From Stackebrandtia nassauensis DSM 44728 (GTDB lineage: Bacteria > Actinomycetota > Actinomycetes > Mycobacteriales > Micromonosporaceae), in the NCBI RefSeq assembly GCF_000024545.1, contig NC_013947.1, forward strand, positions 2,852,001 to 2,916,000: a stretch of DNA of 64,000 nucleotides, written 5' to 3'. Below the pieces are notes generated by a model that saw nothing but the letters and a program-made list of their open reading frames with translations, did no database searches and was not told where the DNA came from. How positions within the stretch are numbered: the stretch's first letter is position 1; the number at the start of each line of letters is the position of its first letter. Below are positions 16,395 through 26,703 of this stretch, piece after piece. The position numbers and the translations under genes are program-made.

Positions 16395-17837
16395 ATGACC
16401 GTAGACATCGAACCCTCCCGCGCGATCCCCGCGCACTCCTGGCGCCGCTGGGTCGGACTGACCGGCCTGCTCCTCGCCGAGGCGATGAACCTGCTCGACG
16501 CCACCATCACCACCGTGGCCGCCCCCGTGATCCGAGCCGACGTTCACGGCTCCGCGTCGAGCCTCCAGTGGATCGCCGCCACCTACACCCTCCCGTTCGC
16601 CATCGCGTTGATCCCCGGTGGACGGTTGGGCGACATCCACGGCCGACGCCGGATCCTGCTCATCAGCCTCGCGGGCTTCCTCGCCTCGTCCACTGTGTGC
16701 GCCGTCGCGCCGTCGATGGCGGTGCTGCTACCGGCCCGAGCAGTTCAAGGCGTGTGCGCCGGACTGCTCATCCCGCAGACGATCGGCCTGATCAAGGCGA
16801 TGTTCGACGGAGCGGCGCTCGGCAGGGCCCTGAGCCTCATCGGACCGGTGATGGGCCTGACCGCCGTCGCCGGGCCGGTGCTGGGCGGAGTCCTCACCAG
16901 CGCCGACATCGCCGGACTGTCCTGGCGGGTGGTGTTCCTGGCGAACCTGCCGCTGGGTCTTGCCGTCCTGGGCAGCATTCGATTCCTGCCAGAGGACCGA
17001 GCGGACCGCAAACCGAGCATCGACGTGAGCGGCGCACTCATCGCCACTGCTGTCGCCGCCGCTCTCCTCGTCCCGGCCATCGACGCCACGATCCCGCCGT
17101 GGGCCAGGTTGGCCCTCGTCGCCGTCGGGCTCATCGGTGCGGCCGGTCTGGCCGTCCACATGCGAAAGACCCGTGCCCGTGGGCGAGACCCCATCGTCGA
17201 ACCCAGCCTGTTCCGCGATCGCGGCTTCCCCGCCGCGCTGCTCAGCAGCGTCCTCTACTTCGCCGTCTCGACCGGACTGGTCTTCGTGGTCGTCCTGTAC
17301 GTCCAGGAGGGACTGGGGGCGTCGGTGCTTGTCGCCAGCCTGACCGTGCTCCCGTTTTCGCTGGGGTTGGCGGTCGCGTCACTGCTTGCTGGCCAGGTGC
17401 TGCTCGCGCGCACTGGCCCGAAGCTCATGCTCGTCGGCGTCGGCCTGCTGGGACTCGGTTGTGCGGGTGGCGTCGTCGCCGCGAACCTCGCTCCGGCCGC
17501 GAACCTCGCACCGGTCCCGTCGCTGTCGCCGTGGCTCCCGGTTTCCCTCGGCCTTGCCGGGATCGGCGGCGGCCTCGTCACGGTCCCGTTCTTCACCGCC
17601 GCCTTGGCGCGGGTCCGGCCTCACGAGACCGGCTCCGCCGCTGGCCTGCTCAACAGCGTCCAGCAACTCGGCGGCACCGCCGGGGTCGCCGGTCTGGGAG
17701 CGGTCTACCTCCACCACACCGGCACCCCTGGCGGCGCACTCGCCATCGTCTTCGGGACTTGTCTCGCGATCGCGCTGGTGCTCGCCGTGTCCGCCACCGC
17801 CATGCTGTCCTCCCCGAAGGACGTCGGCCAGCCGTAG
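16395..17837 (+). CDS. MFS drug/solute exporter (DHA2/EmrB-QacA type)
   Basis: 480 residues with about 14 hydrophobic segments. Motif A of the family is present after the second helix (GGRLGDIHGRRRILL) and the motif C-like GPVLGGVLT in the fifth. The N-terminal LLDATITTVAAPVI matches the D1 motif of DHA2 exporters. It should export a drug or metabolite using the proton gradient. The ATG at 16395 is preferred over 16353 because the extra 14 residues are not transporter-like; neither has a good ribosome site. The divergent Lrp regulator is the likely controller. Substrate unknown. Confidence 0.88.
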   Translation: MTVDIEPSRAIPAHSWRRWVGLTGLLLAEAMNLLDATITTVAAPVIRADVHGSASSLQWIAATYTLPFAIALIPGGRLGDIHGRRRILLISLAGFLASSTVCAVAPSMAVLLPARAVQGVCAGLLIPQTIGLIKAMFDGAALGRALSLIGPVMGLTAVAGPVLGGVLTSADIAGLSWRVVFLANLPLGLAVLGSIRFLPEDRADRKPSIDVSGALIATAVAAALLVPAIDATIPPWARLALVAVGLIGAAGLAVHMRKTRARGRDPIVEPSLFRDRGFPAALLSSVLYFAVSTGLVFVVVLYVQEGLGASVLVASLTVLPFSLGLAVASLLAGQVLLARTGPKLMLVGVGLLGLGCAGGVVAANLAPAANLAPVPSLSPWLPVSLGLAGIGGGLVTVPFFTAALARVRPHETGSAAGLLNSVQQLGGTAGVAGLGAVYLHHTGTPGGALAIVFGTCLAIALVLAVSATAMLSSPKDVGQP

Positions 17838-17849
17838 CGGCGGCCGCGG

Positions 17850-18506
17850 TTACCGCTGGCCGTCCAGCTCGGCCAGTTTCTCCAGGATCCGCGCCGAACC
17901 GCTGCTCCAGTTGGCTTTCAGGGCTTCCACAGCTCCCGGCAGGTCCCCGGCGATCAGGCGCTCGGCGATCAGCTGGTGCTCACCGGCGGAGCGGCTGAGC
18001 TGGGTCTCGTCGTCGACCAGCAGATGCACGTAGCGCCGCAGGCTCGCCTTGAGCGTCGTGAGCAGGTCCATCAGGCGTTCGTTGTCGCAGCCGCCCAACA
18101 GCAGGTCGTGCCATTCGTCGTCGCGTTCGTCGATCTCGGCCTGGGTGGCCACCGAGGCGTCGAACTCGGTGGCCAGCGCCAGCAGTCTCGGTGCCGTGGT
18201 GTCTATGTAGTCCCTGTCGGAGGTTTCCAGGGCCAGCGCCTCCAGGGCCGCCACCACCGGCCCCAGTTCCTTGTACTCCTTGGGGCTGACCGGCGCGAAC
18301 CGGAAACCCTTGCCCGGCTGGGACTTGATCAGTCCTTCGATCTCAAGCGCGATGAGCGCCTCGCGCAGCGGTGTGCGCGACACCCCCAGGTCGGCGGCCA
18401 GCTGGCTCTCCCGGATGTTGTGCCCGGCCGGGTAGTCGCCCCGGCGAAACCGTTCCAGCACCTCGCGTTTGATCTCGTCGCGCAGCGGGCGGCGCTCAAT
18501 GACCAT
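17850..18506 (-). CDS. GntR family regulator (FadR/FCD subfamily)
   Basis: 218 residues from ATG 18506 with GGAG/GAGG just upstream. The N-terminal winged helix (about 5-70) contains IRESQLAADLGVSRTPLREALIALEIEGLI, and the C-terminal 140 residues form the all-helical FCD ligand domain with a probable metal site (D/H residues in DDEWHDLLL and GEHQLIAE). It is the last gene of the gcvPA-gcvPB-NAD kinase-SDR cluster, 28 bases after the SDR gene. The palindrome TGTATTCAAAATACA in the divergent promoter region at 23588 is of a type FCD regulators bind, so this protein probably controls both this operon and the sugar operon opposite. Confidence 0.9.
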   Translation of the reverse strand: MVIERRPLRDEIKREVLERFRRGDYPAGHNIRESQLAADLGVSRTPLREALIALEIEGLIKSQPGKGFRFAPVSPKEYKELGPVVAALEALALETSDRDYIDTTAPRLLALATEFDASVATQAEIDERDDEWHDLLLGGCDNERLMDLLTTLKASLRRYVHLLVDDETQLSRSAGEHQLIAERLIAGDLPGAVEALKANWSSGSARILEKLAELDGQR

Positions 18507-18534
18507 GTCCTCACTCCGTTCCGATGTGTACAGT

Positions 18535-19283
18535 TCAGGCGGTTCCGGCGCCGTCGACGGGCAGGACCGCGCCGCTGACGAACGCCGCCCCGTCACCGGC
18601 CAGATAGGCGATGGCGGAGGCGATGTCGCGGGGCTGTCCGATGCGCCGCAACGGCCGATCGGCGGCGTCGGCGTAGAAGGCGCCGGGTGCCTCACCGAGC
18701 TGCCGGGCTTCCTCGGCGAGCATCGGGGTGGCGGTGTCGCCCGGGCAGACGCAGTTGACACGGATGTTATCGGGACCGTGGTCGATGGCCATCGCACGGG
18801 TCATGTTGACCACCGCGCCCTTGGACGCGCAATAGGACACCGCCTGTCCGCCGCCCTGGATTCCCCAGCCGGAACCGGTGTTGACGATGCTGCCGCCACC
18901 GGCCGCCTTCAGGTGTGGGATGGCGCGGCGGCTCATCAGCATCACCGACTTGATGTTGACGGCCATGACGAGGTCCCAGTCTTCCTCGGTGATCTCGCAG
19001 ACCGTGGAACGGCGGATGATCCCGGCGTTGTTGACCAGCACGTCCAGTCCGCCGAACTCGGCGGCGGCCGTGGCGACCGCGTTGTCGCAGTCGGCGGCCT
19101 TGGAGACGTCGGTGGCTATCGCGATCGCTTGGGCGCCAATGCCTTCGGCGACCTCGCGGGCGGCATCGGCGTCGAGGTCGACGACCGCGACCCGCGCACC
19201 CTGCTCGGCCATCAGTTCGGCCGTCGCCCGACCGATGCCCGATCCGGCGCCGGTCACTATGGCGCGTTTTCCGTCCAGTTCGC

Positions 19284-19287
<4 letters not shown>
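18535..19287 (-). CDS. Short-chain dehydrogenase/reductase (SDR)
   Basis: 250 residues, classical SDR: cofactor motif TGAGSGIG at 12-19, Asp37 after the second strand (favouring NAD over NADP), NNAG at 86-89, and catalytic Ser139, Tyr152 and Lys156 in YCASK. It oxidises or reduces an alcohol/ketone of unknown identity. Its start overlaps the stop of the NAD-kinase-like gene by four bases, so it is translationally coupled to the glycine decarboxylase cluster. Candidate substrates would be an amino- or hydroxy-acid derivative processed by that cluster; this is inference. Confidence 0.9.
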
Positions 19288-20620
<1,333 letters not shown>

Positions 20621-20624
<4 letters not shown>

Positions 20625-22219
20625 TCCGTCGCCGTCTTGCGTCGGTAGGCGCGCCACGTCACGGCCCAGGTGCCCGGGTCCTCGAGCGTGTCGTGTTTGG
20701 TGCGGTGGATCGTGGACCGGTGCGGCGCGGTGCGCACCGTCTCCGGTTCGGTGTACGCCTCGTGCGCCACCTGGCGCATGATCGCGACGTACTCGTCCAG
20801 GTCCGCCTTCGAATACGACTCGGTCGGCTCCAGAGTGGCCGGTTCAGCGACCAGGTGCGGATGGTGGCTGGTCCAGTAGTGCACCCCGAAGTCGGCGGCC
20901 CGCAGCCCCAGGTCCTCCGAGTGCACGCCGGTGTCCTCGTGCAGCTTCTGCCACGAGTACCGCACCTGCTCGATGCGGTGCTTGCCCTCCGCGTACGGCG
21001 CTGAGACGCCGTCGATCTTGAGCATCTCGGCCAGCAGGTAGTTGTTGTTGAGCACCGCGGTCTCGGCGACCTCGCGCAGCCCCTCGGCACCCAGGCTCAT
21101 GATCCACGCGTAGGCCCGCACGACGTTGGCGGCCACCCCCAGGAACGGGCGCACCTTCCCGATTGACAGTGGACGGTCGTGGTCAAGCCAGTACCGGGTG
21201 CCGTCGTGTTCGACGGTCGGCTTGGGCAGGAACGGTTCCAGGGCACTGGTGACGCCGCAGGCCCCGGCGGCCGGTCCGCCGCAGGCGTGCGGGGTGGAGA
21301 AGGTCTTGTGGAGGTTGAAGTGGCACAGGTCGAAGCCCGCCTCGCGGGCCCGGGTGATGCCCAGGATGCCGTTGGCGTTGGCCTGGTCGTAGACCGCCAG
21401 CCCGCCGACCTCGTGCACCGCCGCCACGAACTCCTCGATGCGCGGGTTGAAGATCCCGGTGTCCTCGGGGTTGGTGATCAGTAGCGCGGCGGTGCGGTCG
21501 CCGACCGCGGCCTTGAGCGCGTCCAGATCCGGGTAGCCGTCGGCGTCCGGGTAGAGGGTGATCACCTTGTATCCGGCGGTGGCGGCGCATGCCGCGTTGG
21601 ACGGATGCGAGAACACCGTCGTGATGATCTCGTCGCGGTGCGACTCGCCCCGGGAGGCGTGGTACGCGCGCACCATCGCCACGTTGGTCCAGATCGCCGC
21701 CGAACCGGCGCCCGGTTGCAGACTGACCCGGTCCATGCCGGAGATCTCGGCCAGCATCTCCTCCATACGCGAGAAGATCTCCAGCACACCTTGCACGGTC
21801 CCGTTGTCCTGCAACGGATGCAACTCGGCGAGCTTGTGTCCGGCCACCAGCTGGTCGTTGACCTTGGGGGAGTACTTCATGGTGCAGGTGCCCTGTCCGA
21901 TGTCGATGTTGAAGTCGACGCCGAGGTTCTCCTGCGACAGCCGCAGATAGTGCCGCAGCACCTCCAGTTGCGACAGTTCCGGCAGCGCGGGCGGGGTGGC
22001 GCGTTTGAGCTCGTCCGGCAGCGCGGCGGCCGGATCGCCGACGGCGTCGGCGATCTCGGGCTCGACGCTGGGCGGCAGCACGCCGCGCTGGCCGGGCTTC
22101 GACTGCTCGAAGATCAGCGACTCGTCCCAGCGGGCCTGGTGGAAGCGGCGCAGCGGCGGCTTGGCGGCGACGCGGGCCTCGGACGGGTCGATGTCGCGGC
22201 GCGGGGTGTGGCCACTCAC
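20621..22219 (-). CDS. gcvPB: Glycine dehydrogenase (decarboxylating) subunit 2
   Basis: 532 residues beginning at GTG 22219, which overlaps the gcvPA stop as GTGA. It is the PLP-binding half of the two-subunit P-protein: GQGTCTMKYSPKVN, SLQPGAGSAAIWTN, NPEDTGIFNP, and the PLP lysine Lys305 in NLHKTFSTPHACGG. With GcvPA it decarboxylates glycine and passes the aminomethyl group to lipoylated H-protein. The H and T proteins are not encoded here. At 532 residues it is slightly longer than the usual subunit (about 490), because of an N-terminal extension. Most actinobacteria use a single-chain GcvP, so the split form is notable. Confidence 0.94.
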
Positions 22220-23544
22220 TTGACGATCTCCTTCAGTTCGGCGGCAAGGCGATCGATGTCGGCCTTGGTGTGCATTTCGGTGACGCAGTACAAAGCGGAC
22301 TGTCCGAGCTCGGGGAAGTCGGCGGACAGGTCCTTGCCGCCGAAGATGCCGCGTTCGTGCAGCGCCGCGTTGACCATGGCGACGGTGGCGCCGCCGGTGA
22401 ATCGCACGGCGAACTCCTTGATGTGGGGCAGTGCGGCGTCGACGATCTCGACGCCGGGGATCTCGCCGATCCGGCTCATGGCGTAGGCGCAGCGGGACAT
22501 CAGGCCCTCGCCCAGTTCGCGCATCCCCTGCGGGCCCATCAGTGCCAGGTAGACCCCGGCGGTGATGCCCCACAGCGCGGCGGCGGTGCCGACCCACTCG
22601 CGGCCCTGTTCCCGCACCCCCAGCGAGGTGCGGTCCCAGGCGACGTCGCCGAAGCCGTACTCACCCTCCACGGTGGTGGGAACGATGCCGAACAGCCGGG
22701 ACGGGAACTCCATCACGAACCGTTCCTCGTCCCGGGTGGCGATGAATCCGGCGTGGCCGCCGCCGTACTGCGGGTGCATGCCCAGTGGCTGGATGTCGCC
22801 GCAGACGATGTCGGCGCCGAAGGACGCGGGGGGCGCCAGGACGCCGAGGGCCACCGGGTCGCAGGCCACGACCGCCAGCGCTCCCAGGTCGTGGGCGGTG
22901 CGCACGTACTCGGCGGTCTTCCGATCGACGACGCCCAGATAGGACGGATAGTCGACGAAGACCGCCGCGAGGTCGTCGCCGTCCAGTTCGCCGCCGATGG
23001 TCAGCGCGCCGTCCAGGTAGTCCTCGATCTTGGACAGTTTGTCCGGATCGATGGGGGTGGCGATGACGACGCGGCCGCGGCCGGTGATGCGGCCCGCCAT
23101 CCGCAGCGCGGTGGCGGCGGCCTGGAAGCCGTCGTAGGTGGGCACGTTCACCACGTCCATCTCCAGGAGTTCGCCCATCATGGACTGGTACTCCCACATG
23201 GCCTGGAACCGGCCGTGGTCCTCGTAGGGCTCACCGGCGTAGGCGGTGAGGAACTCGCTGCGGGAGTTGACCTCGTCGCAGACCGCCGGGACGTAGTGCC
23301 GGTAGCAGCCCGCGCCCAGGAAGCTGAGCGCCTCGGCGGTGCTGGTGTTGCGGTCCAGCAGTCCGCCGACGTGGCGCACCAGGTCGGCCTCGCCGCGCAG
23401 CGGCTCGGGCAGGTCGAGCGGGCGGCGCAGCCGCAGGTGCTCGGGGATGTCGGCGTAGAAATCCTCGATGTCGGTGGCGCCGGTCGCGGCGAGCATTTCC
23501 GCCTTGACCTGCGGCTCCGCATTGGGGATGTACGGGTGCGGCAT
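22216..23544 (-). CDS. gcvPA: Glycine dehydrogenase (decarboxylating) subunit 1
   Basis: 442 residues, the normal GcvPA length. It starts PYIPNAEPQVKAEMLAATGA and has the family segments FLGAGCYRHYVPA, FLTAYAGEPYEDHGRFQAMWEYQSMM (the usual TPYQPEVSQG-like region is replaced by this variant), GDIQPLGMHPQYGGGHAGFIAT and the C-terminal FGGKDL. It forms the heterotetramer with GcvPB. The GAAGGAG ribosome site before ATG 23544 is excellent. It is the first gene of the minus-strand operon, with promoter and operator shared with the divergent sugar ABC operon. The replaced conserved segment hints that this complex may not be the housekeeping glycine cleavage enzyme. Confidence 0.92.
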   Translation of the reverse strand: MPHPYIPNAEPQVKAEMLAATGATDIEDFYADIPEHLRLRRPLDLPEPLRGEADLVRHVGGLLDRNTSTAEALSFLGAGCYRHYVPAVCDEVNSRSEFLTAYAGEPYEDHGRFQAMWEYQSMMGELLEMDVVNVPTYDGFQAAATALRMAGRITGRGRVVIATPIDPDKLSKIEDYLDGALTIGGELDGDDLAAVFVDYPSYLGVVDRKTAEYVRTAHDLGALAVVACDPVALGVLAPPASFGADIVCGDIQPLGMHPQYGGGHAGFIATRDEERFVMEFPSRLFGIVPTTVEGEYGFGDVAWDRTSLGVREQGREWVGTAAALWGITAGVYLALMGPQGMRELGEGLMSRCAYAMSRIGEIPGVEIVDAALPHIKEFAVRFTGGATVAMVNAALHERGIFGGKDLSADFPELGQSALYCVTEMHTKADIDRLAAELKEIVK

Positions 23545-23587
23545 GGTTCTCCTTCGTCATCGCGGCGGCCGCGATTTCGTAGAATTT

Positions 23588-23602
23588 TGTATTCAAAATA
23601 CA
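23588..23602. promoter_or_regulatory. GntR/FCD-type operator palindrome between gcvPA and the sugar ABC operon
   Basis: Perfect inverted repeat TGTATT-CAA-AATACA, 44 bases before gcvPA and 67 bases before the lipoprotein gene. A 12-base piece of it, ATTTTGTATTCA (23584-23595), recurs at 23638-23649. AT-rich against a GC-rich background. The GntR gene at 17850 is the natural candidate for the binding protein. Confidence 0.65.
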
Positions 23603-23609
23603 TTAAACC

Positions 23610-23639
23610 TTGACAACGGCCCATGGCAAGGATCAGTAT
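23610..23639 (+). promoter_or_regulatory. Putative promoter of the sugar ABC/GH operon
   Basis: Perfect -35 TTGACA at 23610-23615, with a weak -10 CAGTAT at 23634-23639 (18-base spacing). It lies between the palindrome at 23588 and its half-copy at 23638, so a regulator binding either would interfere with transcription. Confidence 0.5.
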
Positions 23640-23649
23640 TTTGTATTCA
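23638..23649. promoter_or_regulatory. Second copy of the operator half-site
   Basis: ATTTTGTATTCA repeats exactly the left part of the palindrome region at 23584-23595, 54 bases away. It overlaps the expected transcription start of the sugar operon and continues as CTATTGCA, a degenerate right arm. Confidence 0.5.
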
Positions 23650-23668
23650 CTATTGCATTGGAGATCAC

Positions 23669-24973
23669 ATGTCCCTCCGAATCCGTGCCACGGCCGTCGG
23701 CCTGGCGGCAGCGGTGGTCCTGGCCGGGTGCGGCGGCGGCACCAGCCCCGCCGCGCCCGTCAAGAACGTCGACGCCGACAAACTCAACGGTGAGATCACC
23801 GTCTGGTCCTGGGATGTGGCCGCCACCGCCCTCAACCGGCTTGCCGAGGACTTCGAGAAGCAGACCGACGTCAAGGTCAAGGTCGTCGACATCGGCTACG
23901 ACAACGCCGCCGACAAGACCTCGGTGGGCCTGAAGTCCGGCAACGGACTGCCCGACGTGGTCACCGTCGAGACCCAGCAGATGCAAAGCTACATAGGACA
24001 GTTCCCCAAGGGCTTCGCCGAGATGACCGACGCGGCCAAGAAGTACGAGGACGACATGGACCCGTCCAAGTGGGCGGCCTCGTCCAGCCAGGACGGCAAA
24101 CTGTTCGGGCTGCCCTGGGACGCCGGGACCGCGGGCCTGTTCTACCGCACCGACTACTTCGACGAGGCCGGAGTCGACCCGGAGTCCGTCGAGACCTGGG
24201 ACGACCTCATCGAGGCCGGTAAGAAGGTCAAGAAGGCCACCGGCGCCAAACTCCTGGTCTCCGACGTGTCCGGCAGCTCCTCCCTGGTGCCGCTGCTGAT
24301 GCAGCAGCAGGGCGCCGGTTACTTCAGCCAGGACGGCGACATCACCCTCGACTCGCCGGAGGCCAAGAAGGCGCTCGACATCGTCAAACGGCTCAACGAC
24401 GCCGGACTGATCCACAACGAGAAGGGCTGGGACGCCCTGGTCCGGGCCAACAAGTCCGGCAAAGTGGCCACCGAGGCCACCGGCGTGTGGTGGGCCGGGA
24501 CCCTCACCGGCGAGATGCCCGAACTCAAGGGCAAGTTCGGCGCGATGCCGCTACCGGCCGTCGAGTCCGGCGGCGCCCGCACCGCCGCCAACGGCGGTTC
24601 CGGACTGGCGATCCCGGCCCAGGCCAAGAACCCCGACGCCGCGTGGGCGTTCACCAAGTTCGTCCTCACCAACACCGACAACCAGGTGTCGATGATGAAG
24701 AAGGACGGACTGTTCCCCGCCTACCTGCCCGCCCTGAAGGACGAGTTCTTCAGCGCCGACCAGGACTACTTCGGCGGCCAGCCGATCTACGAGATGTTCG
24801 CCGAGCAGACCGCCGAGATCCCGGCCATCGCCTACACCGAGGACCGCTCCAAGGCCGACGACGTCATGAAGACCGTGGTGCCGGGCGTCGTCCTCAACGG
24901 CGAGGACCCGGACGAGGAACTGGACGCCGCCGCCGACCAGCTCGCGGGCACCACCGGGCGAAAGCGGGCGTGA
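23669..24973 (+). CDS. Sugar ABC transporter substrate-binding lipoprotein
   Basis: 434 residues from ATG 23669 (GGAG 8 bases upstream). The lipobox LAGC near residue 18 anchors it to the outer face of the membrane. The rest is a family 1 extracellular solute-binding protein: EITVWSWDVAATALNRLAEDFEKQTDVKV, LPDVVTVE, GLPWDAGTAGLFYRTDYFDEAG, ETWDDLIEAGKKV. It delivers an oligosaccharide to the two permeases that follow. The downstream GH42 and GH63 genes suggest a galactose- and glucose-containing sugar. No ATPase gene is present in the operon; a shared MsiK-like ATPase elsewhere would be needed. Confidence 0.93.
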   Translation: MSLRIRATAVGLAAAVVLAGCGGGTSPAAPVKNVDADKLNGEITVWSWDVAATALNRLAEDFEKQTDVKVKVVDIGYDNAADKTSVGLKSGNGLPDVVTVETQQMQSYIGQFPKGFAEMTDAAKKYEDDMDPSKWAASSSQDGKLFGLPWDAGTAGLFYRTDYFDEAGVDPESVETWDDLIEAGKKVKKATGAKLLVSDVSGSSSLVPLLMQQQGAGYFSQDGDITLDSPEAKKALDIVKRLNDAGLIHNEKGWDALVRANKSGKVATEATGVWWAGTLTGEMPELKGKFGAMPLPAVESGGARTAANGGSGLAIPAQAKNPDAAWAFTKFVLTNTDNQVSMMKKDGLFPAYLPALKDEFFSADQDYFGGQPIYEMFAEQTAEIPAIAYTEDRSKADDVMKTVVPGVVLNGEDPDEELDAAADQLAGTTGRKRA

Positions 24974-25896
24974 CCGTGACCCTGCTGGCCGAGCGGCGCC
25001 GGGCCGCCGTCGACACGACGGCGGCCCGAGGCCGAAACCGAAGCCGCCCAAGGATCGCGCCGTGGTACTTCACCGGCCCGGCCGTGGCGCTGTTCGCGGT
25101 GTTCTTCGCCTACCCGCTCGTCGCCAGTCTCGTCGAGAGCTTTCAGCGCGAGGACGGGACCGGCGCGAGCTGGGCGGGCCTGGCCAACTACGAGCGGCTG
25201 TTCTCCGACCCGCTGGTGGGCGGCGCGCTGCTCAACATCGGCCTGATCCTCGTCATCCAGGTGCCGCTCATGCTGTCGCTGGCCCTGGTATTGGCGCAGG
25301 TGCTCAACCAGTCGTGGCTGCGGCTGCGGTCGACCTACCGGATCGGCTACTTCCTGCCCGCCGTGACCACCCTGGTGGCTTACACGATCGTGTTCCGGGT
25401 GCTGCTGCGCGCCGACAACGGCGTGTTCAACCAGCTGATCGGCCTGGTAGGACTGTCGCCCGTGGACTGGCTCAACGATCCGTTCTGGGCCAAGGTGGCG
25501 CTGATCGCGTCGGTCACGTGGCGCTGGACCGGATACAACATGGTGATCCTGCTGGCCGGACTACAGGCGATCCCCAAACAGCAGTACGAGGCCGCGGCGG
25601 TGGACGGGGCCGGACCGGTCTCGACCTACCTGCGGGTCATCGTCCCGCAGCTGCGGCCGGTGATCCTGTTCTGCCTCATCACCTCCACGATCGGGACGCT
25701 GCAACTGTTCGACGAGCCGTACATCCTCACCGAGGGCGGCCCGGACAACGCCACCCTCACCCCGGTGCTGTACCTGTACCAGGTCGGCTTCCAGCAGCTC
25801 GACTTCGGCTACGCCTCGGCGATCGCCTGGCTGGTGGTCGCGATCATCGGCCTCCTGTCGTTCGCGCAGTTCAAGTTCCTGGGCAGGCGGTCATGA
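24970..25896 (+). CDS. Sugar ABC transporter permease 1
   Basis: 308 residues starting at GTG 24970, overlapping the lipoprotein stop as GTGA (a second GTG at 24976 is possible). Six membrane helices as in MalF-like sugar permeases, the first at about 30-50. The EAA loop that contacts the ATPase is EAAAVDGAGPVSTYLRVIVPQL. It forms the membrane channel with the next gene. Confidence 0.92.
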   Translation: MTVTLLAERRRAAVDTTAARGRNRSRPRIAPWYFTGPAVALFAVFFAYPLVASLVESFQREDGTGASWAGLANYERLFSDPLVGGALLNIGLILVIQVPLMLSLALVLAQVLNQSWLRLRSTYRIGYFLPAVTTLVAYTIVFRVLLRADNGVFNQLIGLVGLSPVDWLNDPFWAKVALIASVTWRWTGYNMVILLAGLQAIPKQQYEAAAVDGAGPVSTYLRVIVPQLRPVILFCLITSTIGTLQLFDEPYILTEGGPDNATLTPVLYLYQVGFQQLDFGYASAIAWLVVAIIGLLSFAQFKFLGRRS

Positions 25897-26699
25897 AGCG
25901 ACTGACACACCTGCCGTTGATCGCCGGAGCGGTGATCAGCCTGTTCCCGTTCTACTTCATGATCATCGCCGCCACCCACCGCACCGAGGACCTGTTCGCG
26001 TCCCCGCCGCCGCTGCTGCCGGGGGACCGGTTCGGGGAGAACCTGCACCGGCTGGAGGAGACCGTCGGTTTCAGCCAGGTCGCGTTCAACTCGATCGCGA
26101 TCGCGGTGGTGTACACGGTGCTCAGTGCGGCGCTGTCGGCGATGTGCGGCTACGGCCTGGCCAAGTACCGGTTCCGGGGCCGCGGCCTCATCCTCGCGGT
26201 GATCCTGGCGACCATGATGATCCCGTTCCAGGTGCTGCTGGTGCCGCTGTTCGAGATGATGGCGACCTTCGGCTGGATGGACAGCTACCAGGCCGTCATC
26301 GTGCCGTTCCTGGCCAACGCGTTTGGCATCTTCTTGATGCGGCAGGCGTTCCTGGACTTCCCGACCGAACTGATCGAGGCCGGACGCATCGACGGCAGCG
26401 GCGAGTTGCGGATCTTCTACCGGATCGTGCTGCCCGCCGCCCGGCCCCAACTGGCGGCCGTCGTCATCTTCACGTTCATCACACAGTGGAGCAACTTCCT
26501 GTGGCCGCTGCTGATGCTCAACTCCGAGGACAAGTACACCATCCCGGTGGCACTGTCGACGATGATCGGCCAGACGAAAGTGGACTATTCCGGCCTGTTG
26601 CTGGGGTCTTTCGCGGCTACCCTGCCGATCATGCTCGTGTTCCTGATCTTCCAGAAACAGTTCATCTCCGGGCTGCTCGGCGGCTCGGTGAAAGGGTGA
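25893..26699 (+). CDS. Sugar ABC transporter permease 2
   Basis: 268 residues, MalG-like, with six membrane helices; the ATG overlaps the previous stop (ATGA). The EAA loop reads EAGRIDGSGELRIFYRIVLPAARP. Together with permease 1 it forms the transmembrane pore. It ends four bases before the GH42 start. Confidence 0.93.
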   Translation: MKRLTHLPLIAGAVISLFPFYFMIIAATHRTEDLFASPPPLLPGDRFGENLHRLEETVGFSQVAFNSIAIAVVYTVLSAALSAMCGYGLAKYRFRGRGLILAVILATMMIPFQVLLVPLFEMMATFGWMDSYQAVIVPFLANAFGIFLMRQAFLDFPTELIEAGRIDGSGELRIFYRIVLPAARPQLAAVVIFTFITQWSNFLWPLLMLNSEDKYTIPVALSTMIGQTKVDYSGLLLGSFAATLPIMLVFLIFQKQFISGLLGGSVKG

Positions 26700-26703
26700 T
26701 CCG

